Source: Streptacidiphilus sp. ASG 303 (GTDB taxonomy: Bacteria > Actinomycetota > Actinomycetes > Streptomycetales > Streptomycetaceae). From it: 64,000 nucleotides of DNA. The notes beneath the pieces are model-generated. The model was given only the letters and a program-made list of their open reading frames with translations. It had not been told where the DNA came from and ran no database searches. Each line of letters starts with the position of its first letter. The stretch's first letter is position 1. The DNA is taken from positions 424,142 through 488,141 of the forward strand of contig NZ_JAJLRA010000001.1 in the NCBI RefSeq assembly GCF_020991365.1, read 5' to 3'. The position numbers and the translations under genes were made by a program. Shown piece by piece: positions 49,426 to 57,948 of this stretch.

Positions 49426-50607
49426 TCAGTCGCGGGCCAGGCCGAGGCGGCCGAGCCAGCCGGTCCGCTCGTCCTCCTCGACGGCCGCGGCGCCCGCCGC
49501 CACCGTCTCGTACACGGCGAGGACGTCGGCGCCGACCGTCTCCCAGTCGAAGCGCCGCACGTGGCGGGAGGCCGCCTCGCGCAGGGCGGCCAGCCGCGCG
49601 GGGTCGCCCAGCAGCCGGACGGCGGCGGCGGCGAGCGCCTCCGCGTCCTCCACCGGGAACAGCTCGCCCGCGCCGCCGCCGTCGAGCACCTGGCGGAACG
49701 CGTCGAGGTCGCTGGCCAGCACGGGTGCACCCGCCGACATGGCCTCGACCAGGATGATGCCGAACGACTCGCCGCCGGTGTTGGGCGCGACGTACAGGTC
49801 GACGCTGCGCAGCAGCCGGGCCTTCTCCTCGTCGCTGACCATGCCCAGGAACTCCACCTGGCGGCGGACCTCCTCGGACACGCCCTCCAGCGCCTCCTCC
49901 TCGTCGCCGCGCCCGGCCACCAGCAGGCGCGTCCCGGGGCGGGCGGCGAGGATCGCGGGCATGGCCGCGAGGAGCGTCGGCAGGCCCTTGCGGGACTCGT
50001 TGATGCGGCCGATGAAGCCGATGACGGCCGGCCCGCCGTCCGCGGCGCCGCCGGTCCAGCGGGGGTCCGGCTCGGCGTCGGCGAAGAAGGAGACGTCCAC
50101 GCCGTTGGGGATCACGACCGCGTCGCCGCCCAGGTGCTCCACGAGGGTGCGGCGGGCGTACTCGCTGACCGCGATCCGGGCCCGGATCTTCTCCAGGGCC
50201 GGCTGCAGGATCGGGTACGCCGCGGTCATGGCGCGGGAGCGGGGGTTTGAGGTGTGGAAGGTCGCGACGATGGGCCCGTTGGCGGACCAGCAGGCCAGCA
50301 GGGAGAGGCTCGGCGAGGCCGGCTCGTGGATGTGGAGCACGTCGAAGCGGCCCTCGTGCAGCCAGCGCCGCACCCGGGCGGCGGAGAGGAAGCCGAAGTT
50401 GAGCCGCGCCACCGAGCCGTTGTAGGGCACCGGCACGGCACGGCCCGCGGAGACGACGTACGGCGGCAGGGGGGTGTCGTCGTCGGCGGGGGCCAGTACG
50501 GAGACGTCGTGGCCGAGCCGCAGCAGGTGGTCGGCGAGGTCCCTGACGTGGAACTGGACGCCGCCGGGGACGTCCCAGGAGTAGGGGCAGACGATGCCGA
50601 TCCTCAC
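49426..50607 (-). CDS. pimA: Phosphatidylinositol mannosyltransferase (GT4)
   Basis: GT-B fold glycosyltransferase (393 aa), related to mycobacterial PimA, which adds the first mannose from GDP-mannose to phosphatidylinositol on the inner membrane face. Seen: MRIGIVCPYSWDVPGGVQFH, VLHIHEPASPSLSLLA, ATFHTSNPRSRAM, VAVSEYARRTLVEHLGG-like IAVSEYARRTL, IGFIGRINESRKGL and the nucleotide-sugar motif PNTGGESFGIILVEAMSAG. GTG at 50605-50607 overlaps the stop of the acyltransferase (GTGA). Order pgsA-acyltransferase-pimA is the same as in mycobacteria. Confidence 0.93.
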   Translation of the reverse strand: MRIGIVCPYSWDVPGGVQFHVRDLADHLLRLGHDVSVLAPADDDTPLPPYVVSAGRAVPVPYNGSVARLNFGFLSAARVRRWLHEGRFDVLHIHEPASPSLSLLACWSANGPIVATFHTSNPRSRAMTAAYPILQPALEKIRARIAVSEYARRTLVEHLGGDAVVIPNGVDVSFFADAEPDPRWTGGAADGGPAVIGFIGRINESRKGLPTLLAAMPAILAARPGTRLLVAGRGDEEEALEGVSEEVRRQVEFLGMVSDEEKARLLRSVDLYVAPNTGGESFGIILVEAMSAGAPVLASDLDAFRQVLDGGGAGELFPVEDAEALAAAAVRLLGDPARLAALREAASRHVRRFDWETVGADVLAVYETVAAGAAAVEEDERTGWLGRLGLARD

Positions 50608-51671
50608 CGGGCGGCCGCCTCGCCCCGGCCGGCGGCGGCCGGTCCGGAGGTGTCCTGCGCGGAGGTGTCCTGCGCGGAGGAGTCCTGCGCGGAGGGGTCC
50701 TGCCCGGCGGAGGCCCCGGCGGGGGTCTCGGCGGGGGCCCCGGAGGGCTCCCCGACGGGGTCCTGCGCAAAGGCGCGGGCGGCCGGCAGGTCGGCGAGCC
50801 AGAAGCGCTGGAGCATGTGCCAGTCCTCGGGGTGGCTGCGGACGCCCTCGGCCCACACCGCGGCGAGGGCCCGGGTCATGGCGGCCGACCTCTCGCGGCG
50901 CGAGCCCTCGGCCGGCACCGGGACCTCGGGGTGCACAATCCCCTTCATCACGGGCGTCCCGTCGTACCAGAGGGTGACCGGCAGCAGCGCCGCACCGGTC
51001 TGCACGGCCAGCGCGGCCGGACCGGCGGGCACCCGGGCCCGCTCGCCGAGGAAGTCGACCTCGACGCCGTTGGCGGAGAGGTCCCGGTCCCCGACCAGGC
51101 AGACCAGCCCGCCGGCGCGCAGCCGCTTGGCGAGGGTGCCGACGACGGAGACGGAGCCGCCGGTCAGCGGCAGCACCTCCATGCCGAGGCCCTCGCGGTA
51201 GGCGACGAAGCGGTCGAAGAGCGACTCGGGCCTCAGCCGCTCGGCGACGGTGGTGAAGCGGTGGCCCAGGTGGGAGACGAGCCATGCGCCGGCCAGGTCC
51301 CAGTTGCCCATGTGCGGCAGGGCGAGGACCACGCCGCGCCCCTCGGCGAGGTGGTGGCCGATCCGCTCGTGGCCCTCCGGGGCGAAGGAGCGGGCGATCC
51401 GGTCGGCGTCCCACGCCGGCAGCCGGAAGGACTCCTGCCAGTACCGCAGGTAGGAGCGCATCCCGGCGCGCGACAGGTCGCGGATCTCCGCCTCGCCCGC
51501 GTCCGGGCGGACCCGGCGCAGGTTGGCCTCCAGCCGCTGCACGCCCTTGCCGCGCTGCCGCCACGCCGTGTCGGCGATCCGCCGGAAGAGCGCCGTCGCG
51601 GCGGGTTCGGGCAGGCGCCGCACGGCGGACCAGCCGAGCGCGTACGCCGAGTCGGCGAGCCGCTCCCTCAT
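50604..51671 (-). CDS. Lysophospholipid-type acyltransferase (PatA-like)
   Basis: LPLAT-family acyltransferase (355 aa), by position and sequence the counterpart of mycobacterial PatA, which acylates mannosyl-phosphatidylinositol. Catalytic HX4D motif in LALPHMGNWDLAG; further conserved GLVCLVGDRDLSANGVEVDFLG and VPAGPAALAVQTGAALLPV. After the domain ends (PEDWHMLQRFWLAD) comes a 50-residue Ser/Ala/Gln/Asp tail with SAQDSSAQDTSAQDTS repeats. ATG at 51669-51671 overlaps the pgsA stop (ATGA). Named PatA-like rather than patA because substrate cannot be read from sequence. Confidence 0.9.
   Translation of the reverse strand: MRERLADSAYALGWSAVRRLPEPAATALFRRIADTAWRQRGKGVQRLEANLRRVRPDAGEAEIRDLSRAGMRSYLRYWQESFRLPAWDADRIARSFAPEGHERIGHHLAEGRGVVLALPHMGNWDLAGAWLVSHLGHRFTTVAERLRPESLFDRFVAYREGLGMEVLPLTGGSVSVVGTLAKRLRAGGLVCLVGDRDLSANGVEVDFLGERARVPAGPAALAVQTGAALLPVTLWYDGTPVMKGIVHPEVPVPAEGSRRERSAAMTRALAAVWAEGVRSHPEDWHMLQRFWLADLPAARAFAQDPVGEPSGAPAETPAGASAGQDPSAQDSSAQDTSAQDTSGPAAAGRGEAAAR
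50646..50705. repeat. Four 15-bp tandem repeats in the acyltransferase gene
   Basis: GGAGGTGTCCTGCGC at 50646-50660 and 50661-50675, then two variant copies to 50705. They encode the (S/T)AQD(T/S) repeats of the C-terminal tail. Confidence 0.93.
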
Positions 51672-52342
51672 ACCCCCGCCTCCCGGGCCTCGGTACCGCC
51701 GGCGGCGGCCCCGGCCTCCGCCTCGGCGGCCTCGCGGCGCACGGTGAGCATCCGCTGGAGGACGGTGACGAGGCTGCCCGCGGCGATCAGCCAGAGGGCG
51801 ACCGGCAGCAGCCACTCGACGTACGGCACGCCGAAGCCGTGGAGCCCGGCCAGGCCGGCGGCGACCAGGGTGACCACCAGCCGCTCGGCCCGCTCGACCA
51901 GTCCGGAGACGTCGCACGGCAGGCCCAGGGACTCCGCCCGCGCCTTGGTGTACGAGACCACCTGGCCGCAGGCCAGGCAGAAGACCGCCACCGCGCAGAG
52001 CAGCAGGTTGTCGCCCTTGCCCGCGTACCACAGGGCGATGCCGCCGAAGATCGCCGAGTCGGCGACCCGGTCGAGGGTGGAGTCGAGGAAGGCGCCCCAC
52101 CGGCTGGACCGGCCGGCCTGGCGGGCCATGTTGCCGTCCACCAGGTCGCTGAAGATGAAGAGCGTGATCACGATGGTGCCCCAGAAGAACTCGCCCCTGG
52201 GGAAGAAGGCCAACGCGCCCGCCACGGAGCCCGCGGTGCCGATGAGGGTGACCGCGTCGGGGCTGATCCCGGCGCGCAGCAGCATCGACGCGAACGGCGT
52301 GAGGACGCGCGTGAAGAAGGCACGCGCGTATTTGTTGAGCAT
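51668..52342 (-). CDS. pgsA: Phosphatidylinositol phosphate synthase
   Basis: CDP-alcohol phosphotransferase (224 aa) that makes phosphatidylinositol (phosphate) from CDP-diacylglycerol. The full motif D-x2-DG-x2-AR-x8-G-x3-D-x3-D is present: D66, D69, G70, A73, R74, G83, D87, D91. Several membrane helices follow (LLLCAVAVFCLACGQVVSYT; VEWLLPVALWLIAAGSLVTV). The ATG at 52340-52342 (MLNKYARAFF) is chosen as it fits the family start. First gene of a coupled pgsA-PatA-like-pimA operon; divergent from the EF-G-like gene. Confidence 0.94.
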   Translation of the reverse strand: MLNKYARAFFTRVLTPFASMLLRAGISPDAVTLIGTAGSVAGALAFFPRGEFFWGTIVITLFIFSDLVDGNMARQAGRSSRWGAFLDSTLDRVADSAIFGGIALWYAGKGDNLLLCAVAVFCLACGQVVSYTKARAESLGLPCDVSGLVERAERLVVTLVAAGLAGLHGFGVPYVEWLLPVALWLIAAGSLVTVLQRMLTVRREAAEAEAGAAAGGTEAREAGV

Positions 52343-52515
52343 GGCCTTTCCGACGGCTCCGATCTCGTTCGGTTCTGCGGCTGGCCCATGGTAGCCGCGC
52401 GGGGCGCGCACGCGGCCCGGGCACCCCCCGTCGGAGCAGCGGCGGCCGCTCCCGTATGGACCGGGGGCGAACACGGTGGAAAGCTCGAAGGACGCGCAGT
52501 GGGAGGAGCAGGCAC

Positions 52516-54732
52516 ATGGCCGACAAGGGATCCCACCCATCAGGAGCCGCCGGAAGGGCGCCGGCGGCCGACCGCCCCACACAGCTGCGGAACGTGGTGC
52601 TGGTCGGCCACAGCGGTGCGGGCAAGACCACCCTGGCCGAGTCGCTGGCGCTGGCCGCCGGCGCGGTCAACCGGGCCGGACGGGTGCAGGACGGCACCAC
52701 CGTCTCGGACCACGACGACATCGAGCACCGCCAGCAGCGGTCGGTGCAGCTCTCGCTGATCCCCCTGGAGTGGGACGGCGTCAAGGTCAACCTGCTGGAC
52801 ACGCCCGGCTACGCGGACTTCGTCGGCGAGCTGCGGGCGGGCCTGCGGGCCGCCGACGCGGCCCTGTTCGTCGTCTCCGCCGCCGACGGCGTGGACGGCG
52901 CCACCCGGATGCTGTGGGACGAGTGCGCCGCGGTGTCGATGCCGCGCGCCGTGGTGGTGACCAAGCTGGACACCGCCCGCGCCGACTTCGACCAGGTGGT
53001 GGAGGCGTGCCGGGAGGCCTTCGGCGGCGAGGACCCCGACGCGGTCCTCCCCCTGTACCTGCCGCTGCACGGCGGCGCCCCGGGCCACGACGGGGAGCCG
53101 CCGGTCTGCGGCCTGGTCGGCCTGCTGACCGAGCGCGTCCTCGACTACTCCTCGGGCGTCCGCGAGGAGCGCGCGCCGGACCCGGTGCTGCGGCCCGCCC
53201 TGGAGGAGGCGCGCGGCCGGCTCATCGAGGGGATCATCGCCGAGAGCGAGGACGAGACCCTCATGGACCGCTACCTCGGCGGCGAGGCGATCGACGTGAA
53301 GACCCTCGTGGAGGACCTGGAGCGGGCCGTCGCCCGCGGCTCCTTCCACCCGGTGCTGGCGGCGGCGCCGCCCGTCGAGGGCTCGAAGCAGGGCATCGGC
53401 ACGGTGGAGCTGCTGGAGCTGGTCACGGCCGGCTTCCCCTCCCCCGCCGAGCGCGAGGCGCCGCCGGTCACCACGCCCGACGGCCGGCCGCGGCCCGCCC
53501 TGGCCTGCGACCCCGAGGGGCCCCTCGCGGCCGAGGTGGTCAAGACCAGCGGCGACCCGTACGTGGGCCGGCTGAGCCTGGTCCGGGTCTTCTCCGGGAC
53601 GCTGCGGCCGGACGCGGCCGTCCACGTCTCCGGACACGGCCTCGCCGACCGCGGCCACGAGGACCACGACGTGGACGAGCGGGTCGGCGCGCTGTCCACG
53701 CCGTTCGGCAAGCACCAGCACCCGGCGCCCAAGGGCATCGCCGGGGACATCGTCTGCGTCGCGCGGCTGGGCCGGGCCGAGACGGGCGACACCCTCTCGG
53801 CGAAGGAGCAGCCGCTGCTCATGGAGGCGTGGGAGATGCCCGACCCGCTGCTGCCGGTCGCGGTGGAGGCCCACAGCAAGGCCGACGAGGACAAGCTCTC
53901 GCAGGGCCTGGCCCGGCTGGTCGCCGAGGACCCGACGCTGCGGCTGGAGCAGAACCCCGACACGCGGCAGCTGGTGCTGTGGTGCATGGGCGAGGCCCAC
54001 GCCGACGTGCTGCTGGAGCGGCTGCGCACCCGCTACGGGGTGCAGGTGGACCCGGTGCCGTACCGGGTGCCGCTGCGGGAGACGTTCGGCTCGGCCGCCT
54101 CGGCGCGCGGGCGGCACGTCAAGCAGTCCGGCGGGCACGGCCAGTTCGCGATCTGCGAGATCGAGGTGGAGCCGCTGCCCACCGGGGGCGGCTTCGAGTT
54201 CGTCGACCGGGTGGTGGGCGGGGCGGTGCCCCGGCAGTTCATCCCCTCCGTGGAGAAGGGGATCCGTACGCAGCTGGCGAAGGGCGTCGCCTCCGGCCAC
54301 CCCGTGGTGGACGTCCGGGTGACGCTGGTGGACGGCAAGGCGCACTCGGTGGACTCCTCCGACGCCGCCTTCCAGACCGCGGGCGCGCTGGCCCTGCGGG
54401 AGGCGGCCGCGCAGGCCGTGATCCACCTGCTGGAGCCGGTCTCCGAGGTGCGGGTGCTGGTGCCGGACGACTACGTGGGCACGGTCATGAGCGACCTGTC
54501 GGCGCGGCGCGGCCGGGTGCTGGGCACCGAGCCGGTGCCGTCGGGCCGGCTGACCCTGGTCCGGGCGGAGGTGCCGGAGGTGGAGATCAGCCGGTACGCG
54601 GTGGACCTGCGGTCGCTCTCGCACGGCACCGGGCGGTTCTCCCGGGAGTACGCCCGCCACGAGCCCATGCCGCCGCAGGTGGCGGCACGGATGCGGGAGC
54701 AGGAGCGGGAGGCGCAGCCGGCCGGGCGCTGA
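52516..54732 (+). CDS. Elongation factor G-like protein (EF-G2 type)
   Basis: A 738-residue GTPase with the whole EF-G domain plan: G domain with P-loop GHSGAGKTT (31-39) and DTPGYADF (95-102), domain II, then domains III-V (ARGRHVKQSGGHGQFAICEI; PSVEKGIRTQLAKG; VLVPDDYVGTVMSDLSARRG). The guanine motif reads TKLD (149-152) rather than the NKxD of true EF-G, and the P-loop is GHSGAGKT, so it belongs to the EF-G-like paralogue family, not to fusA. Role unknown; in mycobacteria an EF-G2 does not support translocation. ATG at 52516 with GGGAGGAG upstream. It lies alone between pgsA and the DCC gene. Confidence 0.93.
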   Translation: MADKGSHPSGAAGRAPAADRPTQLRNVVLVGHSGAGKTTLAESLALAAGAVNRAGRVQDGTTVSDHDDIEHRQQRSVQLSLIPLEWDGVKVNLLDTPGYADFVGELRAGLRAADAALFVVSAADGVDGATRMLWDECAAVSMPRAVVVTKLDTARADFDQVVEACREAFGGEDPDAVLPLYLPLHGGAPGHDGEPPVCGLVGLLTERVLDYSSGVREERAPDPVLRPALEEARGRLIEGIIAESEDETLMDRYLGGEAIDVKTLVEDLERAVARGSFHPVLAAAPPVEGSKQGIGTVELLELVTAGFPSPAEREAPPVTTPDGRPRPALACDPEGPLAAEVVKTSGDPYVGRLSLVRVFSGTLRPDAAVHVSGHGLADRGHEDHDVDERVGALSTPFGKHQHPAPKGIAGDIVCVARLGRAETGDTLSAKEQPLLMEAWEMPDPLLPVAVEAHSKADEDKLSQGLARLVAEDPTLRLEQNPDTRQLVLWCMGEAHADVLLERLRTRYGVQVDPVPYRVPLRETFGSAASARGRHVKQSGGHGQFAICEIEVEPLPTGGGFEFVDRVVGGAVPRQFIPSVEKGIRTQLAKGVASGHPVVDVRVTLVDGKAHSVDSSDAAFQTAGALALREAAAQAVIHLLEPVSEVRVLVPDDYVGTVMSDLSARRGRVLGTEPVPSGRLTLVRAEVPEVEISRYAVDLRSLSHGTGRFSREYARHEPMPPQVAARMREQEREAQPAGR

Positions 54733-54885
54733 GGCCGCCCGCCGCCCCGGGCCGGCTCCCCCGCCGGGGTGCCGGCCCGGGGCGTGCGGCCTGCCGTGGG
54801 ACGGCAGGGCGCAGGGGCCGGATGGGCGGACGGGCGGGCGGACGGGCCGCGGACCAGGCCGGGCCGGGCAACCGGCCGTTCGAGG

Positions 54886-54933
54886 TCCCGGGCCGTTCGG
54901 GCCCCGGGCCGTTCGGGCCCCGGGCCGTGCGGG
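54886..54933. repeat. Three 16-bp tandem repeats downstream of the EF-G-like gene
   Basis: CCCCGGGCCGTTCGGG units at 54886-54901 (first base T), 54902-54917 and 54918-54933 (one T-to-G). Each is nearly self-complementary, so the array may also act as a terminator. Confidence 0.85.
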
Positions 54934-54963
54934 GCCCCGGTCCTGCCGGGGCCGGGCGGGGCC

Positions 54964-55380
54964 TCAGGTCGTGCGGGGCGGCAGGGCGCAGGCGGCCGTG
55001 CCGCCGGGCATCCGGTGGCGGTGGCGGGCGACCAGCCGGTACACGCCCGCCGCGGCCCAGCGCACCGGAGGGAGCGTGACCAGGGCGCCCGGCACGGTCC
55101 ACACGCCCCCGGCACGCATCAGCAGCCGGGCGACGGCCTGCGCGCCGCCGTACACCTGCCCGCCGGGGGTCACCCAGAGCACCTCGCGCCCGGCGCGCCG
55201 GGCGGTGACCAGCCCCAGGCCGCCGCAGCGGGCGTCCAGTCCCGCCAGGTCGGCGGTGCGGAAGGGGACGGCGTCCCAGCCCCGGGCGGCGGGGTCCGCG
55301 GGAAGCCGCGCCGCGAGCCCGACGCAGCGGGAGCAGAAGGCGCAGTCGCCGTCGTAGACGAGAACCGGTCGTGTGGCCAT
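54964..55380 (-). CDS. DCC-family (DUF393) thiol protein
   Basis: A 138-residue thioredoxin-fold-like protein of the DCC family. The family motif is at the N-terminus: VLVYDGDCAFCSRCVG, with a CxxC pair plus a third Cys. Later residues (VPFRTADLAGLDARCGGLG, ALVTLPPVRWAAAGVYRLVA) are as in other members. Predicted thiol-disulfide chemistry; the partner is unknown. The ATG at 55378-55380 is preferred because it starts right at the conserved domain. Confidence 0.88.
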   Translation of the reverse strand: MATRPVLVYDGDCAFCSRCVGLAARLPADPAARGWDAVPFRTADLAGLDARCGGLGLVTARRAGREVLWVTPGGQVYGGAQAVARLLMRAGGVWTVPGALVTLPPVRWAAAGVYRLVARHRHRMPGGTAACALPPRTT

Positions 55381-55598
55381 GGCCCGATCCTGCCCCACGG
55401 GCCCGACCGTGCGCCCCCGCCGCGCGCCGACGGATCCCACCGAGGGGGGACGGGGCGCATGGCGGGGGGCGCGGAGGGGCAGAACCATCCGGACCGGTGA
55501 ACCGCGCGCCGGGCCGGTGACGCCTGGTCAGAAGACCATCGCCGCAGCGGAGCGGGGCGCGGTAGCCTGCCGCTGACAGGGGAGGAGGGGGAGGCCGC

Positions 55599-57245
55599 GT
55601 GACCACGCTCGACATGACCCCCGGGGCACAGATACCCCGGTTCGACACGGGCCCCCAGACCGCGGTCACCCAGGCGCTGGCCTCGGCCGCGTACCGCGAC
55701 GGGCCGCTCGACGACCTCGTGAGGCTGCGGCCGGACGTGAAGCCGAAGCCGCCGCGCTTCGCGCTCTTCCGGGCCAACCTCGGCGAGGCCTTCACCGAGG
55801 CGGTCATCGCCCGGACGCTGGGCAGCGGCCGCAAACCGCTGGTGCCGTCCTTCGGCACCGACGCCCGGATGGTCGTGGAGCACTGCCTGGAGGCGCAGGA
55901 GCTGCGCAACCGGCGCGACCGGCAGCTGTCCCTGGTCACGCTGCTCACGGGCGTGCTGTTCCTGCCGGGGGCGCTGCTGTGGCTGCTCGCCTTCCAGCTG
56001 CGGGCGGTGCTGCGGAAGGCGGCGCCGGACCGCGCGGGCCTGTACGGCAGCGTGGTCTTCGCCGCCCTGACGGTGCTGGGCGTCCTCTTCGTGCTGAAGC
56101 CGCCCGCGAGCGGCATGGCCGCCCTGTACCTGCGGGTGATGATGGTGGCGCCGGTCGTCGGCTGGTACGCCGCGAAGCGGATCTGCCTGCGCAGCGCGGA
56201 GCAGATGCGGGCGCAGTGGACGGCGCTGGTCGAGGGCAGCGCGATGGGCCCCATGCTGCCGAAGATCGTCCCCCGGGACGACAAGGACGCGAAGGCCGTG
56301 GACCTGCGGGACCAGCTGGACAGGCTGGCCGCCGAGCAGGAGACCAACGTGCTGCACTACGCGGGCACCAAGGGGATCCTCGGCCTCGGCGGGCGCTGGG
56401 GCGCCTGGCACCTCACCGGCCCGCTGGCGCCGCGGGAGGGCGCCGCCGACATCCACTCCTTCCGGCCGTGGGACCTGGTCCGCAGGATCAACGAGCGGCT
56501 GGGCGCGCTGGAGCGCAGCGAGGTCGCGGCGGGCGGCATGCCGGCGCCGCGGCTGGAGCAGTGGGCGGTGCGGCCGGTCGGCGAGGGCGCGGACGAGATC
56601 GCCCGGCCCGGGGACGTCGAGACCATGGACGGGCAGCGGATGCGGGACTTCGCGGTGCAGAACCTCTGCAACGCGCAGAAGTTCGGCGCCGAGCCCCGGC
56701 ACTACCAGGGCACCCACTTCGTGCTCTGGAAGGGCCAGCTGGTGGTGTCGCTGATGCTGACCGTCACCGTGCTCCACGACTACCTGCGGGTGGAGGTCAC
56801 CGGGCACGCGCTGGGCCCGATCGCCGGCCTGTTCACCACCAAGCCCTCGCCCAAGGAGGTCACCTTCACCCGGCCCGGCCGGCCGTGGAAGGAGGAGAAG
56901 CGCCACCTGCCGGTGGTGGACGGCGACGAGGTGGTGCGCCTGGCCGTGCGGGCGCCGCTGATGTGGACGCCGGTGGTCCGGGACTGGCTCGGGGGCCGGC
57001 TGGTGCTGCCGGAGCCGTTCGGCCTGCGCTCGGCGTGGGTGGACCGGATGTGGACGCACCGCTTCATGGCGGACGACGCGATCCGGGCCGCGACCCCGAT
57101 CGTGCGGACGGTGCGCACCGTGATCGACGAGTTCCTGGCCGAGCACGACGTGGATGTGGAGAAGTTCGCCAAGGCGCACTCGCTGCTGCCGGGGGCCGAG
57201 GCGGAGGGCGTGCGGCCCTTCAAGGCCGACGTCTACGACGCCTGA
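55599..57245 (+). CDS. Membrane protein of unknown function
   Basis: A 548-residue protein I do not recognise. Two hydrophobic clusters near residues 110-135 (SLVTLLTGVLFLPGALLWLLAF) and 145-195 (VVFAALTVLGVLFVL; YLRVMMVAPVVGWYAA) suggest about four membrane helices; a further one lies near 385-400 (LVVSLMLTVTVLHDYL). The remainder is soluble, charged and without known catalytic motifs (HYAGTKGILGLGGRWGAWHL; ETMDGQRMRDFAVQNLCNAQ). GTG at 55599 follows a strong GGAGGAGGGGGAGG. Single gene with its own terminator; similar long proteins of unknown role occur in other streptomycetes. Confidence 0.85.
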   Translation: MTTLDMTPGAQIPRFDTGPQTAVTQALASAAYRDGPLDDLVRLRPDVKPKPPRFALFRANLGEAFTEAVIARTLGSGRKPLVPSFGTDARMVVEHCLEAQELRNRRDRQLSLVTLLTGVLFLPGALLWLLAFQLRAVLRKAAPDRAGLYGSVVFAALTVLGVLFVLKPPASGMAALYLRVMMVAPVVGWYAAKRICLRSAEQMRAQWTALVEGSAMGPMLPKIVPRDDKDAKAVDLRDQLDRLAAEQETNVLHYAGTKGILGLGGRWGAWHLTGPLAPREGAADIHSFRPWDLVRRINERLGALERSEVAAGGMPAPRLEQWAVRPVGEGADEIARPGDVETMDGQRMRDFAVQNLCNAQKFGAEPRHYQGTHFVLWKGQLVVSLMLTVTVLHDYLRVEVTGHALGPIAGLFTTKPSPKEVTFTRPGRPWKEEKRHLPVVDGDEVVRLAVRAPLMWTPVVRDWLGGRLVLPEPFGLRSAWVDRMWTHRFMADDAIRAATPIVRTVRTVIDEFLAEHDVDVEKFAKAHSLLPGAEAEGVRPFKADVYDA

Positions 57246-57268
57246 GGCGGGCCGCCCCGCGCACGGGG

Positions 57269-57320
57269 CGCGCACGGTGGGGGCCGGGACCCTGCAGGGT
57301 CCCGGCCCCCACCGTGCGCG
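57269..57320. terminator. 52-bp perfect palindrome, bidirectional terminator
   Basis: Two exactly complementary 26-base arms with no unpaired centre (57269-57294, 57295-57320), between the convergent unknown membrane-protein gene and HIT gene; 24 and 10 bases from their stops. Confidence 0.95.
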
Positions 57321-57329
57321 GGAGGCGGA

Positions 57330-57878
57330 TCAGGCCGCCGGCCAGGCCTCCGCCAGCATCTTGCGGGTGTCGGCCAGCAGCTGCGGCAGCACCCTGGTGT
57401 GGCCGACGATGGGCATGAAGTTGGTGTCGCCGCCCCAGCGCGGCACCACGTGCTGGTGCAGGTGGGCGGCGATGCCGGCCCCGGCGGCCGCGCCCTGGTT
57501 CATGCCGATGTTGAAGCCGTGGGCGCCGGAGGCGGCGCGCAGCGCGGTCATCGCCTGCTTGGTGAGGGCGCCCAGCTCGGCGGTCTCGGCGTCGTCGAGG
57601 CCGGTGTAGTCGGCGACGTGCCGGTACGGGACGACCATGAGGTGGCCGCCGTTGTACGGGTACAGGTTGAGCACCGCGTACACGCGCTCGCCGCGGGCGA
57701 CGACCAGCCCGTCCTCGTCGCTCAGGGCGGGGATGCCGCAGAACGGGCAGCCCTCGTCCTGGCCGGGGCCGGTGGGCTTGTTCTCGCCCTTGATGTACGC
57801 CATTCGGTGGGGGGTCCACAGACGCTGGAAGCCGTCCGGCTCCCCGACCCCGTCCTGCAGCTCCGGCTCGCTCGTCAT
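57330..57878 (-). CDS. HIT domain protein (Ap4A phosphorylase-like)
   Basis: A 182-residue nucleotide-binding protein of the HIT family. HIT motif HLHQHVVPRW; also CPFC (44-47), NLYPYNGGHLMVVPYRH and GFNIGMNQGAAAGAG. Its closest recognised relative is mycobacterial Rv2613c, known as an Ap4A phosphorylase, and it lies next to thrS as in mycobacteria. It probably splits diadenosine tetraphosphate, a by-product of aminoacyl-tRNA synthetases. Start uncertain: ATG 57878 (MTSEPELQDG) or ATG 57890; neither has a good ribosome site, and a terminator hairpin ends only 7 bases beyond 57890. Confidence 0.92.
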   Translation of the reverse strand: MTSEPELQDGVGEPDGFQRLWTPHRMAYIKGENKPTGPGQDEGCPFCGIPALSDEDGLVVARGERVYAVLNLYPYNGGHLMVVPYRHVADYTGLDDAETAELGALTKQAMTALRAASGAHGFNIGMNQGAAAGAGIAAHLHQHVVPRWGGDTNFMPIVGHTRVLPQLLADTRKMLAEAWPAA

Positions 57879-57896
57879 GCGGATCAGCATAGGCGC

Positions 57897-57930
57897 CGCG
57901 GGGCGGCTCCCCGAAGGGAGCCGCCCCGCG
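57897..57930. terminator. Terminator after thrS
   Basis: Perfect 15-bp stem (57897-57911 and 57916-57930) with loop CGAA, 18 bases after the thrS stop and just before the HIT start. Confidence 0.9.
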
Positions 57931-57948
57931 GGCGCTGCGACCGCCGGC

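Noticed and set aside
48587-50770. Long minus-strand frame through pimA and the LemA-like gene
   Set aside because: Arg/Pro-rich out-of-frame shadow of two well-supported genes.
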